DNA of 64,000 nt from Arbacia lixula. Lineage: Eukaryota; Echinodermata; Echinoidea; Arbacioida; Arbaciidae. The notes under the pieces are model-generated. The model saw only the letters and a list, made by a program, of their open reading frames with translations, did not search any database and was not told the DNA's origin. The stretch lies in assembly GCA_963669155.1 (NCBI GenBank), contig OZ022577.1, positions 31,158,053-31,222,052 on the forward strand. Direction: 5' to 3'. Both the position numbers and the translations under genes were made by a program. Below are positions 13,148-24,845 of this stretch, piece by piece; positions within the stretch are counted from its first letter, which is position 1, and every line of letters starts with the position of its first letter.

Positions 13148-13705
13148 CTAGAACATTGTTAACATAATTAATCCAGCATTTACATCAACAATCAAAGCAA
13201 TCAACAAATCATAATCATCGATTGCGTGCATGCTGGCCGATCTTCGACCACCATCCTCACCTCTTCCAGTTGTGTAAGTCACTGCATATGTCCTAGATTG
13301 AGACGAGGATGTTCTGGGCCTGGAGATTCTGGAGACATACGTCCGAGATCGCGACGTTGAGCCAGTCGATCCCGGCCGAATACTGAACGTGGCCGTACCG
13401 CCAGATCCCGTGCTAACACCACCATATCGAGATCCCGCGCTTACTCCTCCGTACCCCCCGCCAGGATTCGACCGCACCGTCCCAGTGGACGTAATACGGA
13501 TGGACCCTCCACCGCGGCTCCCTGAATGACTGGTCGAGCCAGTATTCGGCTGGATGTATGCTTGGTACTGACATTGCGAGCCGATATATCCAGTGGAACA
13601 GCTACATCGGTTCGGCCGAAGGCACCGTCCGTTGTTTTGACACTCGGGATTACAGATCGCTGAGAAAACGAGAACAAAATAAAAAAAGGTATAATGAACC
13701 ATCAT
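13148..13705 (-). CDS. Alternative intronless reading: 185-residue signal-peptide EGF protein
   Basis: Without splicing, the same frame runs from an ATG at 13705 to a stop at 13148-13150. The first residues (MMVHYTFFYFVLVFSA) look like a signal peptide cleaved just before the EGF domain, and the last about 20 residues are hydrophobic (ALIVDVNAGLIMLTMF), as in a GPI-anchor signal. The apparent signal peptide is exactly the pyrimidine tract of the splice acceptor, which codes for Phe, Val and Leu in any case. I therefore think it is probably an artefact, but an internal promoter making a short form cannot be excluded. Confidence 0.25.
   Translation of the reverse strand: MMVHYTFFYFVLVFSAICNPECQNNGRCLRPNRCSCSTGYIGSQCQYQAYIQPNTGSTSHSGSRGGGSIRITSTGTVRSNPGGGYGGVSAGSRYGGVSTGSGGTATFSIRPGSTGSTSRSRTYVSRISRPRTSSSQSRTYAVTYTTGRGEDGGRRSASMHAIDDYDLLIALIVDVNAGLIMLTMF
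13261..13659 (-). CDS. Exon: EGF domain plus Gly/Ser/Arg-rich linker of a fibrillin-like/EMI-EGF-like gene
   Basis: This is a 399-base, phase 1-1 exon. The acceptor is a pyrimidine-rich tract ending in CTCAG just before 13659, and the donor GAG/GTGAGG follows 13261. The 133 residues start with one EGF domain: cysteines at 3, 7, 13, 19, 21 and 30, spaced 3-5-5-1-8, with the C-LRPNRC-SC-STGYIGSQC pattern of EGF domains near fibrillin N-termini. About 100 residues rich in Gly, Ser, Thr and Arg follow, with short repeats such as GGVSAGS and GGVSTGS and no cysteine. EGF domains are extracellular and disulphide-bonded, so the product is probably secreted or on the cell surface. It joins in phase to the exon at 22849-22919. 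The linker right after the first EGF differs from vertebrate fibrillins, so this may be a different family. The frame stays open past the donor to 13148. Confidence 0.8.
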
Positions 13706-13896
13706 AATTTTCACATGCCAAATTTCATATTCTAAAAATTAAGAAATGTTAGATACGTGTTGATAAGACAGGTATTAATGGGTTGGGTGGGTGATAACGT
13801 GGATTAACATGTCGCGCAATCTTGTCCCATGGCCTTCAACATGGCCTTTCGCACTATATCCTTGGAGCTTTTATCCATCATCAAGACAAGTAGTTG

Positions 13897-14096
13897 GTTC
13901 CAGATGAAGTAATCAGTGACAGTTTGAGCAAAATCGGAAAAATAATAAATTTGCAACACCTTTGTGACGTCACAATTACACAAGCTCAGAATGAGTTACA
14001 CTTGGGAGAACACGTGTCTTTGACGGACTTTCACCAAACCTTCACTAAAATTTCATGTTTCTGTTTTTATCAAAGCTAACTTAATTTCAGGGTGTA
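13897..14096 (+). mobile_element. Decayed copy of the AAGGGAAAGT-type MITE
   Basis: The right half matches the 3' half of the intact element at 42180-42566. Both contain a TCAAACC/CCAAACC-TTCACTAAAAT segment, then TTATCAAA and an AGGGTG end. Similarity is interrupted and the outer inverted repeat is lost, so this is an old remnant. Confidence 0.65.
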
Positions 14097-17000
14097 CTAT
14101 TCATTTAATGAAATATTTGCACATGAAGCGTTCATACCCTCATCGCAGCCTCTTTTCACGTTTTTCAATTGGCCAAAGATAAAACAATATACAACTTATA
14201 TCCACTTTAACTCAAACTTGCGTCAGTCACTCTGTCCCACTTTCCTGCTAGTGGTGACTACAACTTCTCTTGGGAGGACGTTTCCTTTACATCTTTCGTA
14301 ACATCAATGATTGTATGTATTGTCTCCTCTGGTCAACAAAACTACCACGAAATGTTTCTCGAATTTGCAGGAAAATAATTACGCACAACCATCCCTTGAG
14401 GTGAGCGCTGAGGGCGTCTAATAATATCATATAACACGCGAGGGAGCATCGTGGCAGCAGGCCTTGGGCAGATTCCCGTGGGCCCCCGGGGAAGCTTCAA
14501 GAATCTGAGTGATTCCTGGGGCAGAGGGTGGTGTCCCATTCAATCTTTATCTTTGTCAAAACATGAGAACCACTCAAAGAGATTTAACTTCCATTCCATT
14601 GGCATGATAGCGACGGAAGATGGAGGAGAATCACACAGATCCTATTATGACATCACTATTCCCTTTATGATAGGTAGAGTATCCCTTTGCATACAAAACT
14701 AGTATAAATGTCAAGTCTGTCGAACATGAAACTAAAAAGTCAAACATAATTCAAATAATCCATCACATGTATATTACTTTGAAGTTTGACATTTATGCTC
14801 AGTTTCTTTTTTTAAAAAGCAAGGTAAAGACAGAAGCTCATACTGTTATTGTATATCTGTTTTTAAATCATATTTTATCCCAAGCTTTGTACAAAATCTC
14901 CCTGCGTACACTTTTAATCTGACTGAATCTACTAAATCATGATGTTCAAAATCACATTCAGTTTAAGATTTTGTAGGTGCTAGACTTTATCTTTAGACTA
15001 CCCGCCTAAATTAGATTTGAAATGTGAAACTCATTTTGAAATGAATCTATGAAAACATTTCGATTCCCACATTATGAGAGGAGTTATTGAATGTTGTGCC
15101 CTTCTATATGCATGGTATAATCATAACTTTCTATTATAGGTATGCAAAAGAGATCCACCATTTCTTATATCCTGGCGATGCACATTGCGCTAGAAGACAC
15201 AAAGCTGATGAACATTGTGTTCATTCGGTCAATCCTCAAATAGAGAAAGTGGCAATATGCCGACAGATAGTTCAGCGACAAACACCCTGATTTCATCAAC
15301 GACAGTAGAAAGTGTGTAACAATAGCTCCTACAAAATTACATAGTTGGGCGGTTAACATGGTTTTTGTTAGAATGAGGTGGTGGGGTCACTGGTAAAAGA
15401 AGCGAAGACGTGAAACCACTCTCTATGCCGCAATCACGGAATTAATTCATAACTTCTTGCGGCTATAAAAACGATTATTTGAAAGCATGTTTGTACCGCT
15501 CCATGCCCTGTAGCGTCCGACACACTATAACACGGACTGCTTCAAGACGTGAAACGAAAGGTCGCCAATTCCAGTAATTGTTTCTGAGGGGGAGAAACTA
15601 AGGACATGATGATGATGATGGAGAATCTAATCAGTAATAGCCATGGGGTCCCGAAGGCATTACTGAAATAGGAGAATCAATCCGAATTGCTGACCTTCAC
15701 GAATTTGTGGATGAGCATCAATTACAGTTTCGAAAAGGAAAATTGCATGAATACAGTACGTTTGAGGAAGCTTGAAGAAGTGGATAAGGCTCGCAGTAAG
15801 TGTTTGCAGAACTCTTTTCTCCAAAGTTAGCAGAGATCTCACCTGGGTACCAGAGTGACGAAGGAAGTTTGTACAGACGATTAAGTACCAATCCAAACGA
15901 AGAGGGTGTATAATGACTTGCAAGTTCATTTTGATTGCATAAAGGGGTTACGGAGCTTAAAGGATATTCCAGTCTTTATTATTTCCGAGCTGTGTTTAAA
16001 AAGTAGTCTTTATTTTCTTATATCATGAGTACAAAGGATTATCCTTTTGGGTTTAATGTTTGCTGCACCGGTTGATTTGGGGAAAGGATTCTGGAAAGGA
16101 AACAATTGACCAATGAAAGGCACAGGTGTCGGATAATCAACAAGTGGTTTAAGGGAAGAAAAGGATATAAGTCAATCATGGACGAGAAAAGGCTGCATTT
16201 AAAAACGAAGCCTGGTAAACGAAATCGAATTTGTTGACGGAGTCGGTAAAATAAAGGGATGTGCTCAATTGACGTGAAAGAATGGTCATACCATTCAAGA
16301 TTCAATATAGGAGAGAAAAAGAGTTGTACTCCAGGTAACGACAAACGAGTTTGTTTTTTCAAATATATGTACAGTGCAGCGCGGGATAATATCACTTTGG
16401 AACGAATTGTATCATACAATTCTTTCAATGTCAAATCAGGACATGCAGGAAAAGTATTGAAGAAATCACACAATCAGTGCGCAGGAAAAATGATATTGTT
16501 ATAAGCGAAAAGCCCAAATACAACTGATGTGCGGTTTGAGGAGAGGGTTCTAATATTCACTCGCTGAATCCGGATGGTAGTTTCACAATCATGACGATAA
16601 CAGATAACAAGGAGAAATTCGATATCATTCATCACAGACGTAGCTATTCTCTTGAGATGTACAGTAATCATGTTCATTAAACATGTTTTGAGCTTCGTAC
16701 CATGGTTCGAGGTATCTTATTCCTTATGTCTGTCTTTGCACATGCTCGAGAGGAAATGAAATCGTGTAAAGACTCCGTGGCGGCCATGTAGTCCACAGGT
16801 CGGAAAAACATGTTCCAGATTATCAACTGCCTCATATTCTGTCATTTAGGATTCTCTGTCATAATGGAATCCACATTTTCCAAACTCAGTTCACTACTCT
16901 CTCTCATCGTAGATCCATTCAGACCAGTTCGATGATGTACTAGAGGGGAAGGTAACGGAAACCAGCTGCGATCTCATTATCACTGGTAACGATGGTAACA

Positions 17001-17402
17001 CCCAGGTCCGTGTGCATACTGTTTAAAAAAAAGTCACACAATCATTACAGAGGGAAATTAATAACAAATTTAAAGCGGAAAGAAAGAGAGAATGGGAAGA
17101 TCGGATCAGAAAGCCATCGGAGTCAAGGAGGAAAGAGACGAAGGCAGAATTCTAAATACACTTTCCGATTACTCAGGCAATGTCAGGCAAGAACGTGCGC
17201 ATTAATCAGATAGACGTGATAACGTAACTTGTCTCGTCAACGGAGGAAGAGCTGGGCGACAACGACTTGTATGCAAGAGTGATTCCAGAGCAATGGAGAT
17301 GATAATCATGCTGATTCCTCACATAGCATCCAGACCGTTGGGCCTTTCTCATTCAAACTCTTCGATACCCAGATCTGACTGCAGTCGCTTAATCATTCTC
17401 TA

Positions 17403-17512
17403 GGGGTGGTATTCTGAAAACGAAGTTTAGTTTTGATTCAAGTTTCGACCCGTAACTGTGATTGGCCTATGAGTACCATTTTTTGATGAAGTCGTTTTTC
17501 AAAATACCAACT
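17403..17512. mobile_element. Short MITE with GGTGGTATT-type ends
   Basis: The left end GGTGGTATTCTGAAAACGA is mirrored by an inverted copy, CGTTTTTCAAAATACCAAC, about 90 bases later. It is a non-autonomous inverted-repeat element of about 110 bp with no coding capacity, and its end resembles that of the element at 25186-25427. Confidence 0.65.
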
Positions 17513-17880
17513 GACATATCAAAGACAGTTTTTGGCATATATTTCTCTCACAGTACCATCGTAGTTTTTCTCCGACTTGCCTGGATCAATGATGTATGAA
17601 GCGTAGCCTGTAGAAGATCCGAACGTACACTTTTGGTTACTTATCTAGGTTCTGAAGAAAAAAAAATCATGTACGATTTTGTTGATGTTTTCCCGTTTCT
17701 CCTGCTTGTTCAATTTAGACACACGTGTAACATAATCAATTTGATTATCAAACATTTCCTCCCTTAAATTGAGCCTTTCAACACAAAATACAGTGTCAAT
17801 GTGCGTTCAACGCTCAAATCTCAAACACCTTCTCCCGTGTCCCTAGCCATTATATCAATCAATAATACACTGCTTTTCTT

Positions 17881-17912
17881 GGTTTCCAGGCAGTTGGGCA
17901 TTTCTAATCCGT
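17881..17912 (+). repeat. Copy of dispersed CTTCCAGGC motif
   Basis: It has GGTTTCCAGGCAGTTGG followed by GCATTTCTAA. Related sequences occur at 10471, 35575 and 54370. The family's extent is unknown. Confidence 0.4.
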
Positions 17913-18719
17913 ACTGAAAAATGAAATCATACGACTTGTCACTTTATCACTCTCCCCTTTTCTCAGTCTGTCCACGTTTGGGCGAGCTGAAGAGAAATTC
18001 GAAAATGATAAGTCTACAGCAGCCAGACCACATTTCCCATGCCCAACATCCTGGGAGCTAGCCACACTATACTTAACTACAATGAATGAAGAAATAGTTG
18101 CGAAGAGACTGGGAAGACGATTTCTATTTTACGATTTAAAATTTAATGTTTTAACGGCTTTTCGAAATTACTTGGGACCTCAATTTTCACTCTTTCAGGA
18201 AAGCCATCAAGCTCCATACCCAGATTTAGCAAGCTTCACGATATCATCATAAAATATATTGCGAATCAACATTGACGAGGGGGGTATAGACAGAAGCTTA
18301 TTTTTTATCGTTACTGCCAAATCCATCATCACTAAATTGATTTGTGATCCAATGAGATACCAACTTTAATGGAAAGTTAATAATCGCGAACTGTCACGTC
18401 CATTGAGGGCATGCCAATGACCGACTATATTCTGGATGTGTGAACTTGCGTTTCTGCTGACAACTGACTTCAGAGTCGTCGGTTTGTTCATAACGACGAG
18501 ATATTTCATACCTATGAATATACATCTCCCTCTATTATGGGCGAGAACTTTCAACGAGGAGACGGAAGCCAGAAGCCATAATGGCGATCTTGAAAACACC
18601 TTTCTTTCAACAACTCAATTATGAAGAGAGGGGGAATCAATTTCTTATTTCTTATCCATATTTCATGAGAGAAAGTTGTTTTGAATGTTCTTCTGCTATT
18701 TTATGATGTAACGATCTTA

Positions 18720-19022
18720 CTAAACACAACAGAAAAAGGAAGTCCTCCTCTTAGCAAAATGGCATAACTTTTTATCGAAGAGGTTTTGGGCAACATAACC
18801 TGGCAGGATTGTTCCTTAAAACGGCACAAACAATTACCCTTGTGACTTTTCAAAAGTGACATTTTTTGCTTTTAAATTTTGCCCACTCATGCATGACTAA
18901 TTGCATTAATGTGATTTTCACACAGAAGTTAGTCAAGAAGTTAAGGAACAATCCTGCCAAGTTATTTTGCCCAAAACCTCTTCGATAAAAAGTTATGCTA
19001 TTTTGCTTTTTTGTGTGTTTAA
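18720..19022. mobile_element. Foldback MITE, about 300 bp
   Basis: The left arm (about 18753-18819, with outer part from 18720) and right arm (18941-19007, outer part to 19022) are near-perfect inverted copies of about 66 bases. Both contain ATCGAAGAGGTTTTGGGC or its complement. The outer TAAACACA ends are also inverted but separated by a 15-base insertion in the left arm. The loop of about 120 bases has no coding potential. The low divergence between arms suggests a fairly recent insertion or strong hairpin maintenance. Confidence 0.85.
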
Positions 19023-19770
19023 TTGAAGCGTAGCTTTTAACATCTGAATCAATCCATCTAAATCCCCGAGAGCAGGGACATGGTGAAACCTTGTCCAGTA
19101 TCTATTCACAGTGGAACTGCTATGAAACCACGGAGCTATTTACAGCTCCATTTTAAATCTTAGTGTTGTGTTTGATTATGACTTACATGGCTTCGAGGCT
19201 ACTGGACCTTTATACGTGTATTAAATTCTGTTTTTTCATTGCCTGTCCCACATGTGACGTGGCGGAGAAATGTTATATGTGCACACTTTCTCAAAGACAC
19301 AGGAGCCAAAAACCAATAAAAGAGTCACCTCGAGGACAGAAGGCAACGCGTGCGTGGAACCAAATAGATGATAGGCTCTAGCATCTCTTTAGTGGAACAT
19401 ATCTCCAAATGATACGAACTGACTGAAGTTAGCCGGCACCAAACAAAAGAGTATCTGAGACGTAGCTCGCAAGAAAGGCAGAGTGGTGTATCAACTCTCA
19501 TCGCCGCAAATTAGTCATAATTACCAAATTAGAGCACCCTCGAATCACAGTATTGCTTCTACAGATAATGCAGCTGTCTACGGTATGGCAAGGTCTGAGG
19601 AAACCACTGACCACACACCGCGCCTAAATTACCAACAACCTTGTCAATAAGACCGCGATTTAAAGCTTAGGTTTCAATCATTGTATGTCTATTATCACTA
19701 TATAAGCCGACGGTGTACTGGGTATTCATACCTTTGCTGAATTGTAGTGCATGTATAGGGTAATTGCAAA

Positions 19771-19814
19771 GAGAGAGAGGACAGGCAGATAGAGACAGGG
19801 AGAGAGAGACAGAA

Positions 19815-19850
<36 letters not shown>

Positions 19851-19859
19851 GGGGGGGGG
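19771..19859. repeat. GA-rich microsatellite and G10 run
   Basis: A GA dinucleotide array (about 19818-19847) sits within a wider purine-rich stretch and is followed by ten G residues. All reading frames over it are artefacts. Confidence 0.9.
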
Positions 19860-20384
19860 CGTAGAGACATGCAGACAGACAGAAACAAATATGTTTTGAA
19901 TTATCGACAGACTGATCGATATCAAATCCATCTCGTTCACTCGCACCAAAACCACCTGGGACTATTACCGATTTGGATGTTCTGCAGTTCGCAATACTCA
20001 ATACCTGCACCATTCAACAACACGTTGTCAAATTACCCGATCATAGCCTGCATGAATCGAACATTTATATTACAATTCTTTCTATGACTCTGGAGATATT
20101 GCAGTTTGGAGAGACCGTTTGGTTGCAAAAAAAACTATCGTTAGCCCGACCTTCGTAGACCAAGGTTAACAAAGGTTCTCTCCGCCCACTGCCCACCGCT
20201 TCTCAGCATTCCGATTATGTGGAAGGATTTCTGGTAAATCTGGCCTAAATTCTACACCGATGTAAGGATTTGTCGAAGAATGACTCGAGTGTCTCCGGAC
20301 TTACTCGTACAGCGAGACTTGATCTTCTGGCTGAAATAATGCTCTGTTCATGGTGTCATTCTCAATCAGATGTCTTGTAAGGGG

Positions 20385-20387
<3 letters not shown>

Positions 20388-20435
<48 letters not shown>
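20388..20435. repeat. (AC)24 microsatellite
   Basis: An uninterrupted AC dinucleotide array of 48 bases. Confidence 0.97.
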
Positions 20436-20438
<3 letters not shown>

Positions 20439-20868
20439 TATTTACAGCACGGTACACTTGAGGTATTTATTTCGATGCAAGGTCAAATTCAACGGAGTGG
20501 ACGTCTCTGTAACACGAATAACGTTTATCGTCTGGGGGAAGTGACGTTGGGTACGTTAGTATCCGATAAAAACTCGTATCCTTATTGGAAGTGAGCATGC
20601 TCGGTGTAGTTTGTCCGCCATCCCCAAGGCAAAGTTGACATGAAAGCATCCTTAATTTCACACCAATCTTGAACATACCTTTAAAAGTATAACTAATTCC
20701 TCGTTAAGCAGAACATGAATAAATTCTACGCAACCGAAAGAACTGTACCTGCAATCACAAACTTATACTTGCAGCACCATTTGTAGAGTACCGTGTCTGG
20801 TTAATCAGACTACAACGTGACGTAACCTGTTCTCCAATTTCAGACTCACTTCGTGTCTGTTAACCAAT

Positions 20869-20962
20869 TTAACTCTTTGTGTGCCATGTGTAAGGGTTTT
20901 CTCCACCAGTAATGCATGTAAGACCCGAAGAGTGGCATTTCATTTGGCACAGGAAGGGTTAA
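20869..20962. mobile_element. piggyBac-type MITE with TTAA target duplication
   Basis: A 94-base segment is bounded by TTAA on both sides. The ends are inverted repeats: TTAACTCTTTGTGTGCCA on the left and TGGCACAGGAAGGGTTAA on the right. TTAA target duplication with a CCCTT-like terminal repeat is the hallmark of piggyBac transposons, so this is probably a small internally deleted derivative. Confidence 0.7.
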
Positions 20963-21175
20963 AAAAAATACCCTGGTCACCTCGATAGCTCCACCTGCCC
21001 CCCGGGCGGGCCCTAGAGACACTCCTCACAACCCAGTCCCAGGATTTGTCCCAATCATACAGCAATAGGAAATCCTGCTCGGCGGAGTCATCGGGTCGAT
21101 CCAATGCCAGCCCAACCACTGCCCTCGCGATGACAAGCGCGAGAGACGGTCTGGGCAGGTTACGTAATATATATA
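20963..21175 (-). other. GC/CpG-rich open stretch, possible exon or transposon-derived ORF
   Basis: This block is clearly richer in G, C and CpG than its surroundings. On the minus strand one frame reads through all of it and includes the natural-looking stretch DSAEQDFLLLYDWDKSWDWV. A possible acceptor (CCTGCCCAG) and a weak donor (CAGG/GTATTT) flank it. It abuts the piggyBac-type MITE on one side and a C15 run (21176-21190) on the other. I do not recognise a family. It could be an unlisted exon or a piece of a mobile element. Confidence 0.3.
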
Positions 21176-21190
21176 CCCCCCCCCCCCCCC
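21176..21190. repeat. Poly-C run (C15)
   Basis: Fifteen consecutive C residues follow a short TA repeat. Confidence 0.95.
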
Positions 21191-22848
21191 TCCTCCGTTC
21201 ACGACAGAACTTAACATTTGTAATGACGTTAGGAAAAGAAGCAAAAGCCCGATAAATATGCATTTGTATAAAGAAACATAGAAGCAGTTTGATGGAAGTT
21301 TGATGAAATGAGAAAGTCGTGCTTTTTCCACTGAGGATTTGACTCACTAGCTCTGAAATTGCAAAATGTACTACATGTATGTGTACATGTTCTGTTAATC
21401 AAGTATATGTGAAAAGTATAGTTAGCATTACCAGCTTTCATAGTGGGGGTCACGATCGAAATACTAATGTTCCTGATTATTAGTCCCGTTTTAATTGAAC
21501 ATTTTATTTAAATGAACCTATATGTATTTTAAAAAAATTTTCTCCCTTTATTTCACGGCCCCTCACTGACCGTACAGACGTTATTTGGAATAAGTCTGAA
21601 GTGCGCATGTCAAAACAGAACTACCCACGTGACATATGCATGTAGTCAGTGTCTCCCAGAATAAAAAATATAATAAAATATACATGTGCTCATTTGTTTT
21701 CGTCCTATACATTCCGTTGTGTTTTTCACATTTGAATCCACCTTACCATGTAGTTTTTTGGTGATTACAGCTAGTATGTACTTCAACATAAAGAGCAGAT
21801 ATTATCGAATATGCAAAGAACGGGGATTTGATGCGAAGACAGAGGCAAACTTAAAATGTCTGTTCTGTGCTGTCGTGGTAATAATTCATCAACTTTTCCC
21901 ATTTGTTGAATGACACAAGGACCGAACATGTACTTTCGTTGAGGACCATAAATTTCAAAGGTTTGCACGCGTCTTTCAGGGATACGCCTATGCAAGTATG
22001 ACTGGATAAAGTATATCATTCAACCTGTCGAGAAAGCAATCCGACAGCACTTACAGGAACTTACAGGAACTACTCAATGGATTTTCAGATCATCCAGTAA
22101 CTGTTTGTGGCAGGTCCCCTTCCCAGCCTAGCAATGATGCACACATGTCCAATATCTATCTTCTGTATTTCAAAGTGAACCACGTACCTGGAAAAAAGTA
22201 TTTCAATGTTTATGAGAAATTGCCATGCATATTTTCCAATGTGCATTTCATCCTTGATCATGTTTATCGGAAAAATGGATATCAGAATAACTCAAAGTGA
22301 TACAGTCCTATCAACTGTCGTATGAATTGTTACAATACATCATGCATCAATACATGCAGAGAATACAGTGTGGGACGATGGTTTATAGCTACTTGTCTCC
22401 TCGCACACCCATAAAGCTAATGTTGAAGAATAAATAAATTAAACTAAACCCTAATCGTAAACTTCACGATTATCCAAATCCCTCTATATGATACTGCCAC
22501 TGAACCTTAATCCCTTTAAAAAAATGTAAGAGTAAATAGAATTGCAAAAAAGACACATTACCAATGAGACAAATCAAAACAGTCTTTCTGTGATTTCAAA
22601 AGGTTTTTTTTTTATAACAATGTTGTCGTTATTTAATGTAAACCCTAACACCTAAATCAAAGCTCGCTCTCAGAAACGAAGAGGACGAAGATGAACGTAG
22701 ACCACATGAGTGAAACATGCCGTGCCAATAAGACAAGTAGAGAAATTATTTATTTTCTTGTAAAGGTTTGTAAAGGTTTCCGTCGGTCGGAATGAGTGTC
22801 TCTATACACAAAGGTTAATGATTAATGGTTAAACACTTTGACACTTAC

Positions 22849-22919
22849 CCAGGGTGCATCTACCAGTGGACGGGTTCCGGTCCCAGCCCGGGCAGCAGGT
22901 GGACTTACACACGTTAGGG
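22849..22919 (-). CDS. Exon: CCPGW cysteine motif upstream of the EGF domain
   Basis: A 71-base exon lies between a pyrimidine-rich acceptor ending in GCTGCAG and a consensus donor CTGG/GTAAGT. It enters in phase 2 and leaves in phase 1. It encodes PNVCKSTCCPGW followed by DRNPSTGRCTL. Spliced to the exon at 13659, the sequence continues CTL-A-ICNPEC without a frame change, giving CCPGW...GRC followed directly by an EGF domain. The same order (PNVCG...YCCPGW...C...IC-EGF) is found at the N-terminus of fibrillins, and CCPGW-EGF also occurs in EMI-EGF proteins. The upstream exon, expected to carry the signal peptide and to end in two bases of a codon, was not identified. Confidence 0.75.
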
Positions 22920-23962
22920 CTGCAGCGAGAAGGAACAAAGACAACAAACACATTAAATCCCTATTCAGTAGGACGAAATGGGCATAATACGGTTACCATG
23001 GCAGCAGACAGATTGTTTTATATGACATATAAATTGCCAGCTGTGGGCATAATCGCCGGAAAATTGAATCAGAATTAATGTTAGGTCTTCAGGGAGAAAG
23101 TGGAGAAGAAGAATGAACAGTGAAAATAAATACTGTTTCAATCCTGTACAAGTTAGACATTGCGGCATAACGGGAGAAACCATGGCAACAGACATACACC
23201 AAAACAGTATTGCTCAACATTTGCTACATGTGCCCATACTTCACGGAACATAGAAGTAGACACAATTCTATTATCTCATAACTACATTAAAGATGTCCAG
23301 TGGGTTGGCCCATACAATTGAACAGTTTCAGAATAATCAAGTCAAAACCTTCAGATGAACGTTATATAGAATATAATAAATCAACGTATTTCTAGAAAAT
23401 TAAATATTCAGTAGTTACTGTTGATGTATTGCAAGTGGTTGTACAGTTCGCTATGGTATTCCAATTTGTCTTTTGGCGAGTGGTTTGCACTGACTTAATC
23501 AAGAATTTTTCTGCCATTCCGTCACCGTACATTGTCACGCACTTCAACAATATGCAGACGTACAGGACTCATAGATGTATTACTGCAATCAACATCTTGA
23601 AATATTTAAGTTGAATGTTAGTACAACTTCAAATGGCGTTTATGTATCCGCACAGCGTCGTATATTTCATGCGCGTCGGGTGAACTTCTTTTGCAAGCAG
23701 TAAAATGGTGCATACAGCGTTTGAGGAAGTATTGCGTCCTCCTTGCGATCCAAGACAGTTCACTGGCGTTTACACGGAGACCGTATTGCGTGTATGAAAC
23801 TAGGTACGCCCAACATCAAAGACCTCGACGTCCATCTATCCACCCAAGTAATGCTATTACAATTCCCAATTTGATATAGGCGGCGTTAAGGCGTTAAATT
23901 AATTTTCTTAGATATGTTAGAGGTCAACATATCAAGGCTTTGCGCCAGAACACCAATGTGAC

Positions 23963-23985
23963 GGGGGGGGGGGGGGGGGGGGGGG
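23963..23985. repeat. Poly-G run (G23)
   Basis: Twenty-three consecutive G residues, the longest G tract in the window. Confidence 0.97.
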
Positions 23986-24817
23986 TTGCTGATCCTGTAT
24001 AATGAGATGATATGACAGAGCCTTGACATGAACCGTCTCTGTACATTCCAAGACAGTCCATCCCTTCTCACGAGTGGACAACCAATGTGAACGCCCCATA
24101 TATCTGTCGGTATCAGTATCATGGGAAGCTCGAGCGGGAAATCTATTCTGTGTGGACGCACCACACTACATAAAGGCACGTTCCCGAGGAAGTGAGTTAC
24201 CGCTATCGGTCGCCGCCGTATTTTTGCTGAGCGGGATTTAAGCCGCAGTGAAATCGCAAAAAATCCTACCTGTATACGGCTTCGCTGGGAACGGCCCTAT
24301 TAAAGTACGATTATAGTAAGCGGCAAGCGGAATACCGTTCCCATGTGTGAACACGGCTCAACTCGGTATAATCGCGGGAGCATACCTCTGTCACGTCTGC
24401 GGTAATGAGGTAATGACGGGCCTTCCAATCCCCGACCGGTTTATGGCCCCCATGTTTATGTTTACGACATAACTATGTTTGTTACGTTTAGGCCGTGCAT
24501 GTTGCGTGACAGGTAGAGAAGACATGGAGTGACATGAAGAAAAATATTGGTAGATCCGCCCAAGGATGGATGAGGCGAGCGTCCTTGGTCCGCCGAATGT
24601 CAGGCGTAATCTGCCATCTAGGTCGAATTCTCTAAGGCATCCCTACACCAAGGTTATAAGAGTTGAAATTCCAAAGCATCCTTTTGAAATAATATAAGTC
24701 GGATCGGCCCTTCTCATTCTTCCTTGCCCCTTTACCTGCCCCTCTTCACCTCCGCCTCTCACAAATATTTTTTTTTCTTTCTACACCACGCTTAAAATGG
24801 AAGATGTTAAAACATGT

Positions 24818-24845
24818 GTCTGTGTGTGTGTGGGGGGGGGGGGGG
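24818..24845. repeat. (TG)n followed by G14
   Basis: A short TG dinucleotide array runs directly into fourteen G residues. Confidence 0.93.

Larger units (their letters stand above)
13660..22848 (-). other. Intron (9.2 kb) of the EGF gene
   Basis: It is bounded by a GTAAGT donor at the 22848 end and a pyrimidine-rich CAG acceptor at the 13660 end. It contains transposon remnants (13897-14096, 17403-17512, 18720-19022, 20869-20962), GA and CA microsatellites, an 11-bp direct duplication at about 22052-22072 and a GC-rich open stretch at 20963-21175. Apart from that stretch, no other coding sequence in it is convincing. A skipped or alternative exon could hide in it. Confidence 0.7.

Noticed and set aside
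16039-16473. 144-codon minus-strand frame
   Set aside because: No recognised motif, overlapped by an 81-codon plus-strand frame. Length alone is not convincing in 64 kb read in six frames.
21026-21331. Overlapping 101- and 135-codon minus frames
   Set aside because: Their N-terminal halves run through the C15/TA repeat; only the CpG-rich block 20963-21175 is kept as a candidate.
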